Source: Citromicrobium sp.
GTDB taxonomy: Bacteria > Pseudomonadota > Alphaproteobacteria > Sphingomonadales > Sphingomonadaceae
Direction of reading: 5' to 3'
NCBI GenBank assembly: GCA_002729695.1
Contig: PBYQ01000025.1
Coordinates: 59,192 to 123,191 of the forward strand
Length of the DNA stretch: 64,000 bases
Shown here: positions 1 through 9,359 of the stretch, one piece after another
Layout of the letters: every line of letters begins with the position of its first letter
Position numbering within the stretch: the stretch's first letter is position 1
Position numbers and translations under genes: made by a program
The notes under the pieces: model-generated
What the model was told of the DNA's origin: nothing
What the model saw: only the letters and a program-made list of their open reading frames with translations
The model's database searches: none

Positions 1-706
1 TGTCGGAATCGCCTTCCAGCCATGCGCTGGTCATCCGTTTCATCAGCGGCGCGATCTGGTCGATATTGTCGGCCGAAGCCATCAGGAAAGAAACCTGCGA
101 CTGCTCGGGGAGCGAATCGAACATGTCGATTTGCTGGTCGAGCGTTTCGAGCCCGGTGCGGATCGCGTCGTCTGCGGCAAGTTCGTCCACGGCGAGTTCG
201 ACACCGCTCTCCATCGAATACCCCTCTTTCATCAGGGGGATCATCGCCATGTTCATCCCTGCAAACCACGGTTCGAAGCGGTCGAACGTCGCGACCGGCA
301 TGCCCAGGGTGCCGAGCGCGGCTTCGTAACTGGCGCGGTCCTCGTCGCCGAGCCGGTCGCGCAGCGTCGTGCCGTCCGTCAGCATGGCCTTGCCCATCAC
401 CATCTGCTGCGCCGCGGGATCCTTGGCGGCGTCCATCGGGATTTCGGTGACCAATTCGTCGGCTCCGGAGAGCGCGGCCTCGATCGGTCCTTCGGACCAG
501 CGCGCACCCTCCGGCAAGGCGTGGATCGTGCCGAACAGGTAGACCGTGGTATCCTCGTCGGCGACCTTCCAGAGCGCGGGCTTGCCGACCAGCGGAGTGG
601 TGGCTTCCGCCTCTTCGGGGGCGGCGAGGGCTGGCACGGCAGCGCCGAACTGGAGGGAGAATGCAAGGACACCAAATGCGGCGATGCCTGCCTTGAAACG
701 TTTCAC
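1..706 (-). CDS. TraB/GumN family protein (C-terminus cut off by window edge)
   Basis: The first 235 codons of an exported TraB/GumN (COG3735-type) protein; the rest lies left of the window. The start is GTG at 706, preceded 7 nt upstream by AAGGAAG. Residues 1-28 form a signal peptide (basic MKRFK start, hydrophobic core, Ala-rich cleavage region). A strand reading TVYLFGTIHALP near residue 54 is the family hallmark (GTIH), and a GVE motif with acidic neighbours follows near residue 172, as in the TIKI/TraB fold, some members of which are metalloproteases. I infer a periplasmic protein of unknown substrate. No neighbour on the same strand is visible. Confidence 0.8.
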   Translation of the reverse strand, partial: MKRFKAGIAAFGVLAFSLQFGAAVPALAAPEEAEATTPLVGKPALWKVADEDTTVYLFGTIHALPEGARWSEGPIEAALSGADELVTEIPMDAAKDPAAQQMVMGKAMLTDGTTLRDRLGDEDRASYEAALGTLGMPVATFDRFEPWFAGMNMAMIPLMKEGYSMESGVELAVDELAADDAIRTGLETLDQQIDMFDSLPEQSQVSFLMASADNIDQIAPLMKRMTSAWLEGDSD

Positions 707-731
707 GAGATTGCTTCCTTTTATTGCGAGT

Positions 732-751
732 GACGCGGGGTGACCCGCGTC
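732..751. repeat. perfect inverted repeat upstream of the TraB/GumN gene
   Basis: GACGCGGG and CCCGCGTC form 8-bp arms around a GTGA loop. It lies 26 bp upstream of the TraB/GumN start, so it may be a 5' leader stem or an operator. The rest of the 200-bp gap up to glyQ holds no gene that I can see. Confidence 0.5.
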
Positions 752-907
752 GCGACCCCCGACCTTTGTCAAGGACGGTTGACCATATGTATGGGACGAT
801 TGTCTGAGTCAATGACACTTTCCACAATGGCAAGGTTGCTGTTCATTGCGCGCATGTCGGCCGCGCAGGATTGACCCCCCAACGCGCTTCAGCCATTGCG
901 CCGCGTC

Positions 908-1807
<900 letters not shown>

Positions 1808-1822
1808 TTTCTACCATTCCCC

Positions 1823-1894
1823 TCGTCACTCCCGCGAATGCGGGAAGCCACTTCCAACGCCGGAAATGGGTTTCCGCCTTCGAGGGAATGACGA
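1823..1894. repeat. palindromic multi-hairpin repeat between glyQ and glyS
   Basis: Outer arms TCGTCACTCCC (1823-1833) and GGGAATGACGA (1884-1894) pair with one mismatch. Inside are hairpins CCCGC-GAAT-GCGGG (1831-1844) and GGAAA-TGGG-TTTCC (1862-1875). The architecture (CGTCA ends, two internal hairpins) is like the element inside glyS at 3125-3207 and the one at 34760-34849. Confidence 0.8.
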
Positions 1895-1906
1895 AAAAGG
1901 TGGCGT

Positions 1907-4273
1907 ATGACTGACTTCCTCCTCGAACTGCGCTCCGAAGAAATCCCCGCGCGGATGCAGGCGGGCGCGCGCGCCGAACTGGAAAAGCTGTTCCGTCACG
2001 AGATGGATGCGGCGGGCGTCGCGATGGGCGAAGTCACCGTCTGGTCGACCCCGCGTCGCCTCGCGTTGATCGCACGCGGACTGCCGACCGAGACGCAGGC
2101 GGTCAGCGAAGAAGCCAAGGGCCCGCCGGTGGGCGCGCCAGACCAAGCCGTCGATGGCTTCTGCCGCAAGAACAACGTGAGCCGCGACCAACTGGAAGTG
2201 CGCGACGTGAAGGGCCGCGAGACGTATTTCGCGGTTATCGACACGCCGGGCAGGGCGGTGCGCGACGTGCTGGCCGAGGCGATCCCCGCGATCATCCGCG
2301 ATTTCGCCTGGCCCAAGTCGATGCGCTGGGGCGCAGCGTCGATTTCGACCGAAAGCATGCGCTGGGTTCGGCCGCTCTCCGGCATCGTCGCGCTGCTGGG
2401 CGACGAGGTGGTCGAGTGCGAGGTGCATGGCGTCACCTCCGGCGCGGTCACGCTGGGCCACCGCTTCCATCATTCGGGTGATGTGACGATCGGCAATGCG
2501 GACGACTATGCGGTGAAGCTGCGCGCTGCCTACGTGATCGTCGACCACGAGGAACGCGCCGCGCTGATCCGCGAAGGTGCGGCCAAGGTCGCTTCCGAAG
2601 CCGGGCTCAGCCTGGTCGAGGACGAAGGGCTGGTGGTCGAGAATGCGGGCCTGACCGAATGGCCGATCCCGCTGCTTGGCCGGTTCGAGGAGGATTTCCT
2701 CACCGTCCCGCCCGAGACGATCCAGCTCACCGCGAGGGTCAACCAGAAGTATTTCGTGTGCCGAAAGCCCTCTCCCCCCGGGGGGAGAGGGTTGGGTGAC
2801 GAGGCTTCGGCCCACGTTCCCGGTCAGCCCCACCCCCCGACCCCCTCCCCTGAAGGGGAGGGGGAGTCTTTGGCCAACGCCTTCATCTGCACCGCGAATA
2901 TCGAGGCGGCGGATGGCGGGGCGGCGATCGTGGACGGCAACCGCAAGGTGCTCGCCGCGCGGCTCTCCGACGCGCGCTTCTTCTGGGAGGTCGACCAGAA
3001 GAAAACCCTCGCGCAGCATGCCGAGGGGCTGAAGCGGATCACCTTCCACGAAAAGCTGGGCAGCGTCGCCGACAAGGTCGAACGGGTCGCCAAGCTGGCC
3101 CGCTGGCTGGTGGAATCCGACGTCGTCACCCCGGACTTGATCCGGGGTCCCGCTTCTTCGGGCGCGGGCGCGGAAGGGAGCGGGACCCCCGCCTCCGCGG
3201 GGGTGACGAAGGAAGAGTTGGCCGACATGGCCGAACAGGCCGCGCGGCTGTGCAAGGCCGATCTCGTGACCGAAATGGTCGGCGAATTTCCCGAGCTGCA
3301 AGGCCTGATGGGCGGCTATTACGCCCGTGCCGAGGGCCTGCCCGATGCCGTCGCCGGCGCGATCCGCGATCACTACAAGCCAGTCGGGCAGGGCGATGAG
3401 GTCCCGACCGCTCCGGTAACGGTGGCGGTGAGTTTGGCGGACAAGCTGGATACACTCGCAAGTTTCTTTGCGATTGACGAAAAGCCGACCGGTTCGAAAG
3501 ATCCCTTTGCGCTTCGCAGGGCCGCTTTGGCGGTCATTCGCTTGCTGGACTCAAATGGCATCCGTTTGAACCTCTCCACCGCTCATGCTGAGCTTGTCGA
3601 AGCACTGCACTTTTCTTCCGAAGGGAAGGACGGCCCTTCGACTGGCTCAGGGCAGGCGGGTGAGGGGGAGTTGCTCGACTTCTTCGCCGACCGCCTCAAG
3701 GTCCAGCAGCGCGAGGCGGGCGTCCGTCACGACCTGGTCGACGCGGTATTCGCACTCGGCGGGGAGGACGATCTCGTCCGCCTGCTCGCCCGCGTCCATG
3801 CGCTCCAGAGCTTTATGGAGACCGAGGACGGCCGCAACCTGCTCGCGGGGTACAAGCGGGCGGCGAATATCCTCAGGAAGGAAGACTGGCACGGGATGGA
3901 GGGCGAAATCCCCCATACCGGTGAGGAAGATCCGCTGGCGATGGTCGACGATCCCGACATGAAAGAGGTTATCGCCGCCAAGATGGCCGAGCGGACGGCG
4001 AAATCGCTGTCCTACACGCCTGAACCCGCCGAAAAGGCGCTGATGGATGCGCTCGATACGGCAGGCCCGCAGGCGGAAACCGCTGTGCGCGACGAACGCT
4101 TTGCGGATGCCATGTCCGCGCTCGCATCGCTACGCGCGCCGATCGACGACTTCTTCGAGAGCGTCACCGTCAACGACGACGACAAGGCTAAGCGCACCGC
4201 GCGCCTAGGCCTTCTTGCCCGGTTCCGTGATGCAGTGCACAACGTCGCGGATTTCTCGAAGATCGAGGGTTAG
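1907..4273 (+). CDS. glyS: glycyl-tRNA synthetase beta subunit with three in-frame repeat insertions
   Basis: Beta subunit (788 aa) of glycyl-tRNA synthetase, which binds tRNA-Gly and is needed for charging. The N-terminus (LLELRSEEIPARM), the ARFFWEVDQKK region and the C-terminal anticodon-binding part (end near VADFSKIEG) are all typical. The protein is about 100 residues longer than usual (E. coli GlyS is 689 aa). The excess is explained by three low-complexity Pro/Gly/Ser-rich segments, residues 286-321, 406-434 and 558-585, each encoded by a different palindromic DNA repeat that otherwise occurs between genes. Removing them leaves about 695 residues. The reading frame is open throughout, so the gene looks functional rather than broken. 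Confidence 0.95.
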   Translation: MTDFLLELRSEEIPARMQAGARAELEKLFRHEMDAAGVAMGEVTVWSTPRRLALIARGLPTETQAVSEEAKGPPVGAPDQAVDGFCRKNNVSRDQLEVRDVKGRETYFAVIDTPGRAVRDVLAEAIPAIIRDFAWPKSMRWGAASISTESMRWVRPLSGIVALLGDEVVECEVHGVTSGAVTLGHRFHHSGDVTIGNADDYAVKLRAAYVIVDHEERAALIREGAAKVASEAGLSLVEDEGLVVENAGLTEWPIPLLGRFEEDFLTVPPETIQLTARVNQKYFVCRKPSPPGGRGLGDEASAHVPGQPHPPTPSPEGEGESLANAFICTANIEAADGGAAIVDGNRKVLAARLSDARFFWEVDQKKTLAQHAEGLKRITFHEKLGSVADKVERVAKLARWLVESDVVTPDLIRGPASSGAGAEGSGTPASAGVTKEELADMAEQAARLCKADLVTEMVGEFPELQGLMGGYYARAEGLPDAVAGAIRDHYKPVGQGDEVPTAPVTVAVSLADKLDTLASFFAIDEKPTGSKDPFALRRAALAVIRLLDSNGIRLNLSTAHAELVEALHFSSEGKDGPSTGSGQAGEGELLDFFADRLKVQQREAGVRHDLVDAVFALGGEDDLVRLLARVHALQSFMETEDGRNLLAGYKRAANILRKEDWHGMEGEIPHTGEEDPLAMVDDPDMKEVIAAKMAERTAKSLSYTPEPAEKALMDALDTAGPQAETAVRDERFADAMSALASLRAPIDDFFESVTVNDDDKAKRTARLGLLARFRDAVHNVADFSKIEG
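2768..2864. repeat. palindromic repeat inserted in frame in glyS (first)
   Basis: It opens with a perfect 24-bp palindrome at 2768-2791 (CCCTCTCCCCCC and its complement) and closes with CCCCCTCCCC-TGAA-GGGGAGGGGG at 2841-2864. The middle carries GTTGGGTG and CACCCCCCGAC, also seen in the intergenic copy at 12636-12729. It encodes Pro/Gly-rich residues about 286-321, between the conserved VNQKYFV and ICTANIEA segments. Confidence 0.85.
3125..3207. repeat. palindromic repeat inserted in frame in glyS (second)
   Basis: Ends GTCACC (3125-3130) and GGTGAC (3202-3207) are inverted. Internal hairpins are CCCCGGA-CTTGA-TCCGGGG and CCCCCGC-CTCC-GCGGGGG, enclosed by GTCCCGCT and AGCGGGAC. The CCCCGGACTTGATCCGGGG hairpin recurs exactly at 34765-34783 between genes. 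It encodes residues about 406-434, just before the conserved AEQAARLCKADLV segment. Confidence 0.88.
3579..3660. repeat. palindromic repeat inserted in frame in glyS (third)
   Basis: Arms CTGAGCTTGTCGAAG and CTTCGACTGGCTCAG pair with two mismatches around a loop of about 35 nt. Related copies lie between genes at 33659-33746 and 57003-57097. It encodes residues about 558-585, just before the conserved LLDFFADRLKVQQRE segment. Confidence 0.85.
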
Positions 4274-4309
4274 GGATCGGGAAATAAAACGAGCGAAAAA
4301 GCGCAGTCT

Positions 4310-4361
4310 GTCACCCTGAGGGCAGATTGTCTTTGAAAGACAAACCTTTGCTCAGGGTGAC
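4310..4361. repeat. long hairpin repeat downstream of glyS
   Basis: GTCACCCTGAG (4310-4320) pairs perfectly with CTCAGGGTGAC (4351-4361). Inside, TTGTCTTT and AAAGACAA form a second stem. The hairpin follows the glyS stop by 37 bp and could also act as its terminator, although there is no T-run. Confidence 0.7.
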
Positions 4362-4383
4362 ACATGGGTGACACGTGTCACCC
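4355..4383. promoter_or_regulatory. triple half-site / 18-bp palindrome upstream of ppdK
   Basis: GGGTGACAC occurs at 4355-4363 and again at 4366-4374, and the latter is followed directly by its complement GTGTCACCC at 4375-4383. This makes a perfect 18-bp palindrome 57 bp before the ppdK start. The position suits an operator; no regulator can be named from the sequence. The first half-site overlaps the hairpin repeat at 4310-4361. Confidence 0.45.
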
Positions 4384-4440
4384 GCGTAAGCAGGAAGTGT
4401 CAGCGTAAGCACACTGATCGACAAGGAACAGCGTATCGCC

Positions 4441-7110
4441 ATGACCCAGACAGTCTACCACTTCGGCGGCAATGCGGACCATTCGGACCCGCGCCAGAAG
4501 GACAAGACCATCACCGGCGGCAAGGGCGCGAACCTTGCCGAAATGGCGAGCATCGGCCTGCCAGTGCCTCCCGGATTCACGATCACGACCGAAGAGTGCC
4601 TGCGCTATCTCGACCTGGGCGGCGACTTCTCCGACGGGTTGCAGGATGCGGTGGCGCGGGGCGTTGCGCATGTCGAACAGACCGTGGGCAAGAAGCTGGG
4701 CGATGCGGCGGACCCGCTGCTCGTCTCGGTCCGCTCGGGCGCGGCGATCTCGATGCCCGGGATGATGGACACGGTCCTCAATCTCGGCCTCAACGACGAG
4801 ACGGTGAAGGGCCTTGCGAAGACCAGTGGCGACGCGCGCTTCGCGTGGGACAGTTACCGCCGGTTCATCCAGATGTACTCGGATGTCGTCCTCGGCCTCG
4901 ATCACGGGTTGTTCGAGGAAGCGCTGGAGATCATGCGCGAGGATAACGGGTTCTACTCGGATACCGAGATGCAGGCCGAACACTGGGAAGCGCTGGTCGG
5001 CGAATACCAGAAGATCGTCGCGAACGAGCAGGACGAGCCTTTCCCGCAGGACGTGCAGATGCAGCTGTGGGGCGCGATCCGCGCGGTGTTCGAAAGCTGG
5101 GATAGCGAGCGGGCGAAGATCTACCGCCGCCTCAACGATATTCCGCACGATCTGGGCACGGCGGTGAACGTGCAGGCGATGGTGTTCGGCAACATGGGTG
5201 ACGACAGCGCCACCGGCGTCGCCTTCACCCGCGATCCCTCGACCGGCGAGAAGTACTATTACGGCGAATGGCTGGTGAACGCGCAGGGCGAGGATGTGGT
5301 CGCGGGTATCCGCACGCCGCAATACCTCACCAAGGCGCGGCGCGAGGAAGCCGGGGCCGACAAGCCGAGCATGGAAGAAGCCATGCCCGACGCTTACGAA
5401 GAACTCGCCCACGTGTTCGACCTGCTCGAAAAGCATTACAAGGACATGCAGGACATCGAGTTCACGGTGCAGCAGGGCAAGCTGTTCCTCCTCCAGACCC
5501 GCACCGGCAAGCGCACGGCCAAGGCCGCGCTCAAGATGGCGGTGGACATGGAGGGCGAGGGGCTGATCGACCGCAAGACCGCGGTGCTGCGGGTCGATCC
5601 GATGGCGCTCGACCAGTTGCTCCACCCGACGCTCGATCCCGACGCCCCGCGCGACATTCTCGCCACTGGCCTGCCTGCCTCGCCCGGTGCGGCGAGCGGC
5701 AAGATCGCGCTGGATGCGGACACTGCCGAGCAATGGGCCAATCGCGGCGACGCGGTGATCCTGGTGCGGGTCGAGACTTCGCCCGAGGACATTCACGGCA
5801 TGCACGCGGCCAAGGGCATCCTGACCGCGCGCGGCGGGATGACCAGCCACGCGGCGGTGGTCGCACGCGGCATGGGCCGCCCGTGCGTTTCGGGCGCGAG
5901 TGGCGTCTCGATCGACCGGCAGGGCCGGACGCTGCGGATCGGCAAGGCCGAGCTGTCAGAGGGCGATGTCATCACGCTCGACGGTGGCAACGGGCAGGTG
6001 ATGCGCGGGCTCGTCCCGACGATCGAGCCCGAACTCGCGGGCGATTTCGGCGTCATCATGGAATGGGCCGACGAAGCGCGCCGGATGGGCGTGCGGACCA
6101 ACGCCGAAACGCCCGAGGACTGCAAGACCGCGCGCAGCTTCGGCGCGGAGGGCATCGGGCTGTGCCGGACCGAGCATATGTTCTTCGATGCAAACCGTAT
6201 CATGGCGGTGCGCGAGATGATCCTCGCCGAGACAGAGAGCGGGCGGCGCAAGGCCTTGGCCAAGCTGCTCCCCGAACAGCGCCAGGATTTCGAAGACATC
6301 TTCGAGGTGATGGCCGGCCTGCCGTGCACGATCCGCCTGCTCGATCCGCCGCTGCACGAATTCCTGCCGTCGGGCGAGGGCGACTTTGCCGATCTGGCAG
6401 AGGCGACGGGGATGGAAACCGAACGGCTCAAGCAGCGCGTGAGTGAGCTGCACGAGTTCAACCCGATGCTCGGCCATCGTGGCTGCCGCTTGGGGATTAC
6501 CTATCCCGAAATCTACGAGATGCAGGCGCGCGCCATCTTCGAAGCCGTGTGCGCGGTGCAGGAGCGTAGCGGCGAGGCACCGCTGCCCGAAGTGATGATC
6601 CCGCTGGTCGCCACCAAGCGCGAGCTGGAGATCCTGCGCGCGCTGGTGGATCGCGTGGCCGAAGAGGTCTTCGCGGAGAAGGGCACGCGGGTCGAGTATC
6701 TGGTCGGCACGATGATCGAACTGCCGCGTGCCGCGCTGATGGCAGGCGAAATTGCCGAGGAAGCGCGCTTCTTCAGCTTCGGCACCAACGACCTAACGCA
6801 GACCACGCTGGGCCTGAGCCGCGACGATGCGGGGCGGTTCCTTGGAGCATATGTGGACCGCGGCATCTTCGCCCGCGATCCGTTCGTCAGCCTCGACGTC
6901 GATGGCGTGGGCCAGCTGGTCGAACTGGCGGCGGAGCGCGGTCGGAAGACCGATCCCAAGCTCAAGCTCGGCATTTGCGGCGAGCATGGCGGCGACCCCG
7001 CCAGCATCGGGTTCTGCGAAAAGGTCGGGCTCGACTATGTCAGCGCCTCGCCCTTTCGCGTGCCGATCGCGCGGCTTGCGGCGGCCCAGGCGGCTCTGCG
7101 GAAGGCCTAA
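4441..7110 (+). CDS. ppdK: pyruvate, phosphate dikinase
   Basis: Cytoplasmic enzyme (889 aa) that interconverts pyruvate, ATP and phosphate with phosphoenolpyruvate, AMP and pyrophosphate. The N-terminal ATP-grasp domain starts with the GGKGANLAEM motif, the central swivelling domain carries the phosphorylated His470 in GGMTSHAA, and the C-terminal TIM barrel carries catalytic Cys846 in CGEHGGDPA. Length matches bacterial PPDK (about 880 aa). Weak ribosome site AAGGAA lies about 12 nt before the ATG. The gene follows glyS on the same strand. Its stop overlaps the convergent methyltransferase stop by 4 nt (CTAA). Confidence 0.97.
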   Translation: MTQTVYHFGGNADHSDPRQKDKTITGGKGANLAEMASIGLPVPPGFTITTEECLRYLDLGGDFSDGLQDAVARGVAHVEQTVGKKLGDAADPLLVSVRSGAAISMPGMMDTVLNLGLNDETVKGLAKTSGDARFAWDSYRRFIQMYSDVVLGLDHGLFEEALEIMREDNGFYSDTEMQAEHWEALVGEYQKIVANEQDEPFPQDVQMQLWGAIRAVFESWDSERAKIYRRLNDIPHDLGTAVNVQAMVFGNMGDDSATGVAFTRDPSTGEKYYYGEWLVNAQGEDVVAGIRTPQYLTKARREEAGADKPSMEEAMPDAYEELAHVFDLLEKHYKDMQDIEFTVQQGKLFLLQTRTGKRTAKAALKMAVDMEGEGLIDRKTAVLRVDPMALDQLLHPTLDPDAPRDILATGLPASPGAASGKIALDADTAEQWANRGDAVILVRVETSPEDIHGMHAAKGILTARGGMTSHAAVVARGMGRPCVSGASGVSIDRQGRTLRIGKAELSEGDVITLDGGNGQVMRGLVPTIEPELAGDFGVIMEWADEARRMGVRTNAETPEDCKTARSFGAEGIGLCRTEHMFFDANRIMAVREMILAETESGRRKALAKLLPEQRQDFEDIFEVMAGLPCTIRLLDPPLHEFLPSGEGDFADLAEATGMETERLKQRVSELHEFNPMLGHRGCRLGITYPEIYEMQARAIFEAVCAVQERSGEAPLPEVMIPLVATKRELEILRALVDRVAEEVFAEKGTRVEYLVGTMIELPRAALMAGEIAEEARFFSFGTNDLTQTTLGLSRDDAGRFLGAYVDRGIFARDPFVSLDVDGVGQLVELAAERGRKTDPKLKLGICGEHGGDPASIGFCEKVGLDYVSASPFRVPIARLAAAQAALRKA

Positions 7111-7859
7111 CCCCAGCCTGTGAGGGAAAGGATTTCGAAGGTCTCGGTGACCTTCCCGTCCTCTTCCCTCAGCGGCTCGAAACCGGCCATCGCGCGCGCC
7201 CAGCTGGACCGGGTGAACGCGGGCGGGGCATCGGCCAGAACGCCGGTCAGGCCTTGGTCGCGCAGGTCCGATACGAGGCGGTCGAACGCGCCGTAGCGCG
7301 CCCGAAGGCTGCGGCTGTCGACCACGTGCTTGGCAAAGCCGGCGCGGCTCATCAGCCCGCTCGCAGCCGGGCGGTCGATCTGCGGATGGATGCGCGCATG
7401 GGTCCGCTCTCCGTCGGCAACCTGCACCACCTGCCGCATCGCCGGCAGGGTGCCCGCGCCGAGGCACTGGGCGATCATCATGCCGCCCGGCTCCAGCGCG
7501 TGACGCATCAGCATCAGCGCGCCGGGCAGGTCGTTGAGCGTATCTAGCGCGCCGAGGCTGAGCAGGTAGCGATAGGTGCTCGGGTAAGGCCGCTCCTCGT
7601 CGATCTCATCCGGGCCCACGCTCTCGACGGCGAATCCGCGCGACTCGAGCGCGGGCGACAGTTGGCCGGTGATATCGCCGACGACCAGCGTCGATCCCGG
7701 TTCGGCACGAGTGAAGTCGAAGCGTTCGAGAATATCCTCGATCATGTCGTCGAACACGAACCGCGCGGCATCTCCGGCAGCTTGCCGGGTGAGCGCGCGG
7801 TTGTAGCGGGCCAGTCTGCGGTCGGGTGCGAAGATGCGGGGGACGGTACGTTCGGTCAT
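7107..7859 (-). CDS. class I SAM-dependent methyltransferase (BioC/NDUFAF5-like)
   Basis: A 250-aa protein with a Rossmann methyltransferase pattern: a glycine-containing loop at TLVVGDITGQ near residue 62, an acidic strand end (VGPDEID), and an RYLLSLGALDTLNDLPGAL segment followed by EPGGMMIAQCLG. The RIFAPDRRLARYNRA start resembles the NDUFAF5/BioC-like proteins common in alphaproteobacteria; some members act on complex I subunits or on malonyl-ACP. The substrate here is not determinable. It is transcribed divergently from comF with a 42-bp gap. Confidence 0.75.
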   Translation of the reverse strand: MTERTVPRIFAPDRRLARYNRALTRQAAGDAARFVFDDMIEDILERFDFTRAEPGSTLVVGDITGQLSPALESRGFAVESVGPDEIDEERPYPSTYRYLLSLGALDTLNDLPGALMLMRHALEPGGMMIAQCLGAGTLPAMRQVVQVADGERTHARIHPQIDRPAASGLMSRAGFAKHVVDSRSLRARYGAFDRLVSDLRDQGLTGVLADAPPAFTRSSWARAMAGFEPLREEDGKVTETFEILSLTGWG

Positions 7860-7901
7860 CGCGCTTGCCTACATTGGGGCAGGGGGGCAGCATAGCCCGC
7901 G

Positions 7902-8684
7902 ATGGCCAGCAACACCCTGTCCTCCGCCCTCAGGCCGCTGGTCGATTTCGTCTATCCGCCCCGCTGTCCGTTATGCGGAGAGGGGATCGCTGCGGGGCCG
8001 GGACTGTGTGCGACGTGCTGGGACACGCTCGAATTTCCCGGAGGTCCTGCCTGCGCTGCGTGCCAGACCCCGCTTTCAGCGATCGACGCCGAGCGCTTGT
8101 GTCACGCCTGCGTCGCGCGGCCTCCGCGCCATTCGGGCATCGTCGCGGCGGTCTTGTACAACGAACCTGCTCGGCAACTGGTGCTCAGGTTCAAGCATGG
8201 TGGGCGAATCGGTCTCGCCCGGCTGATGGGCCAATTAATGGCGGCTCGGCTCTCGGGCGCACCGGCTGATGCAATCCTTGTCCCCGTACCATTGCACCGC
8301 ACCCGCCTGTGGTTGCGCGGGTACAACCAGTCCGCGCTGCTGGCGGGCGCGGTTGCGCAACATACTGGACACCGGGTGCTGGTCGACGCACTCGTCCGAA
8401 CCAAGCCTACCCGGCAGTTGGGTGGACTGGGCCGAGCGGAAAGGGCCCGCATGCTTCGCGATGCCATCCGCATAAGGGCAGGCTGCAAAGGACAACTTGC
8501 AGGCCGCGACGTCATCCTCATCGACGACGTTCTCACCAGCGGCGCGACGACGAGCGAGTGCGTACGCGTTCTGCTCGACTCGGGTGCTGCGAGCGTTCGC
8601 ATCGCCTGCTTTGCGCGCGTCGAGGTGAAGAGGAGGGCAGAAAACGAAACGCCCGGGACCATTACGATCCCGGGCGCCGCGTGA
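7902..8684 (+). CDS. comF: ComF family phosphoribosyltransferase-like protein
   Basis: A 260-aa ComF/GntX-type protein. The N-terminal double zinc ribbon has cysteine pairs CPLC, CATC, CAAC and CHAC in the first 75 residues. The C-terminal type I phosphoribosyltransferase fold carries the PRPP loop ILIDDVLTSGATT near residues 205-217 and the VPVPLHRTRLWLRGYNQ segment. ComF is linked to DNA uptake in naturally competent bacteria, but it is widespread and its biochemical role is unclear. The reading frame runs through a strong hairpin at its 3' end. Confidence 0.88.
   Translation: MASNTLSSALRPLVDFVYPPRCPLCGEGIAAGPGLCATCWDTLEFPGGPACAACQTPLSAIDAERLCHACVARPPRHSGIVAAVLYNEPARQLVLRFKHGGRIGLARLMGQLMAARLSGAPADAILVPVPLHRTRLWLRGYNQSALLAGAVAQHTGHRVLVDALVRTKPTRQLGGLGRAERARMLRDAIRIRAGCKGQLAGRDVILIDDVLTSGATTSECVRVLLDSGAASVRIACFARVEVKRRAENETPGTITIPGAA
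8650..8676 (+). terminator. stem-loop overlapping the comF 3' end
   Basis: CGCCCGGGA (8650-8658) and TCCCGGGCG (8668-8676) form a perfect 9-bp stem with a 9-nt loop, inside the last codons of comF. No T-run follows, so termination is only probable. Confidence 0.5.
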
Positions 8685-8978
8685 CGAAACTTACAAGGAC
8701 TGCCCGGCCGTTCCCCCGAAAAGCCGATCGGCAATCCAAAACCCTCGTCTTAACACCCCCGGAAAACCCCCATCCGGGTGTGCTCCCCCTGAACCCGGCG
8801 CGTCGTAGGCGGCGCCTTGGCCTGAAGGGTGACCGTCTCCGATCACAGACAGGAGTTTTTCCAAATTCGGGGCCGCTGGCAACGGAGTCGTTGTACTAAC
8901 GAAAGGATTCGCTCACGAGTGTGATGCTTTTGACACAATTCGGTCGCGTAGCGGCCACGCCACGACAGGAATGCAACA
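8685..8978. other. 294-bp intergenic region without a recognisable gene
   Basis: No convincing coding frame. It holds a bulged hairpin (ACACCCCCGGA with TCCGGGTGT near 8754-8781) and GGCGC/GCGCC arms near 8798-8817, so a small structured RNA is possible. I could not match it to a known RNA family by eye. Confidence 0.4.
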
Positions 8979-9359
8979 ATGCCCGATCACAACGCCGATC
9001 TCAGGGAAAACGGCGAAGTCTTCAAGCCCAAGTTCGGGCCCGATGGACTGCTCACCGGAGTAGTGATCGACGCCGCGAGTCGCGATGTGCTGATGGTCGC
9101 GCATCTGGACGAGGAGGCTCTGAAGGCGACCCGCGAAACCGGCCTTGCGCATTTCCATTCACGCTCGCGCGGAAAGCTGTGGTGCAAGGGCGAGACGAGC
9201 GGAAACGTCTTGAGAGTCCAGGATATCCTTGTCGATTGCGATCAGGACGCGATTGTCATCGTGGCCGAGCCCGCCGGCCCCGCCTGCCATACGGGCGCGC
9301 GGAGCTGCTTCTACCGCAAGCTCGACGCGCACGGGCGACTCACGGAGTCGGACGATTGA
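8979..9359 (+). CDS. hisI: phosphoribosyl-AMP cyclohydrolase
   Basis: Third step of histidine biosynthesis: hydrolytic opening of the adenine ring of phosphoribosyl-AMP. The 126-aa protein is a stand-alone HisI without the HisE domain. It shows the SRGKLWCKGETSGN segment, the metal-binding DCDQDA motif and the C-terminal CHTGARSCFYR motif with its zinc cysteines. It stands away from other his genes here. The stop codon (9357-9359) lies inside the putative -35 element of the next gene. Confidence 0.95.
   Translation: MPDHNADLRENGEVFKPKFGPDGLLTGVVIDAASRDVLMVAHLDEEALKATRETGLAHFHSRSRGKLWCKGETSGNVLRVQDILVDCDQDAIVIVAEPAGPACHTGARSCFYRKLDAHGRLTESDD

Noticed and set aside
2768..3660. Repeats in glyS as a CRISPR array or frameshift scar
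   Set aside because: The three elements differ in sequence, are unevenly spaced and keep the frame open, so neither a CRISPR array nor a broken gene fits.
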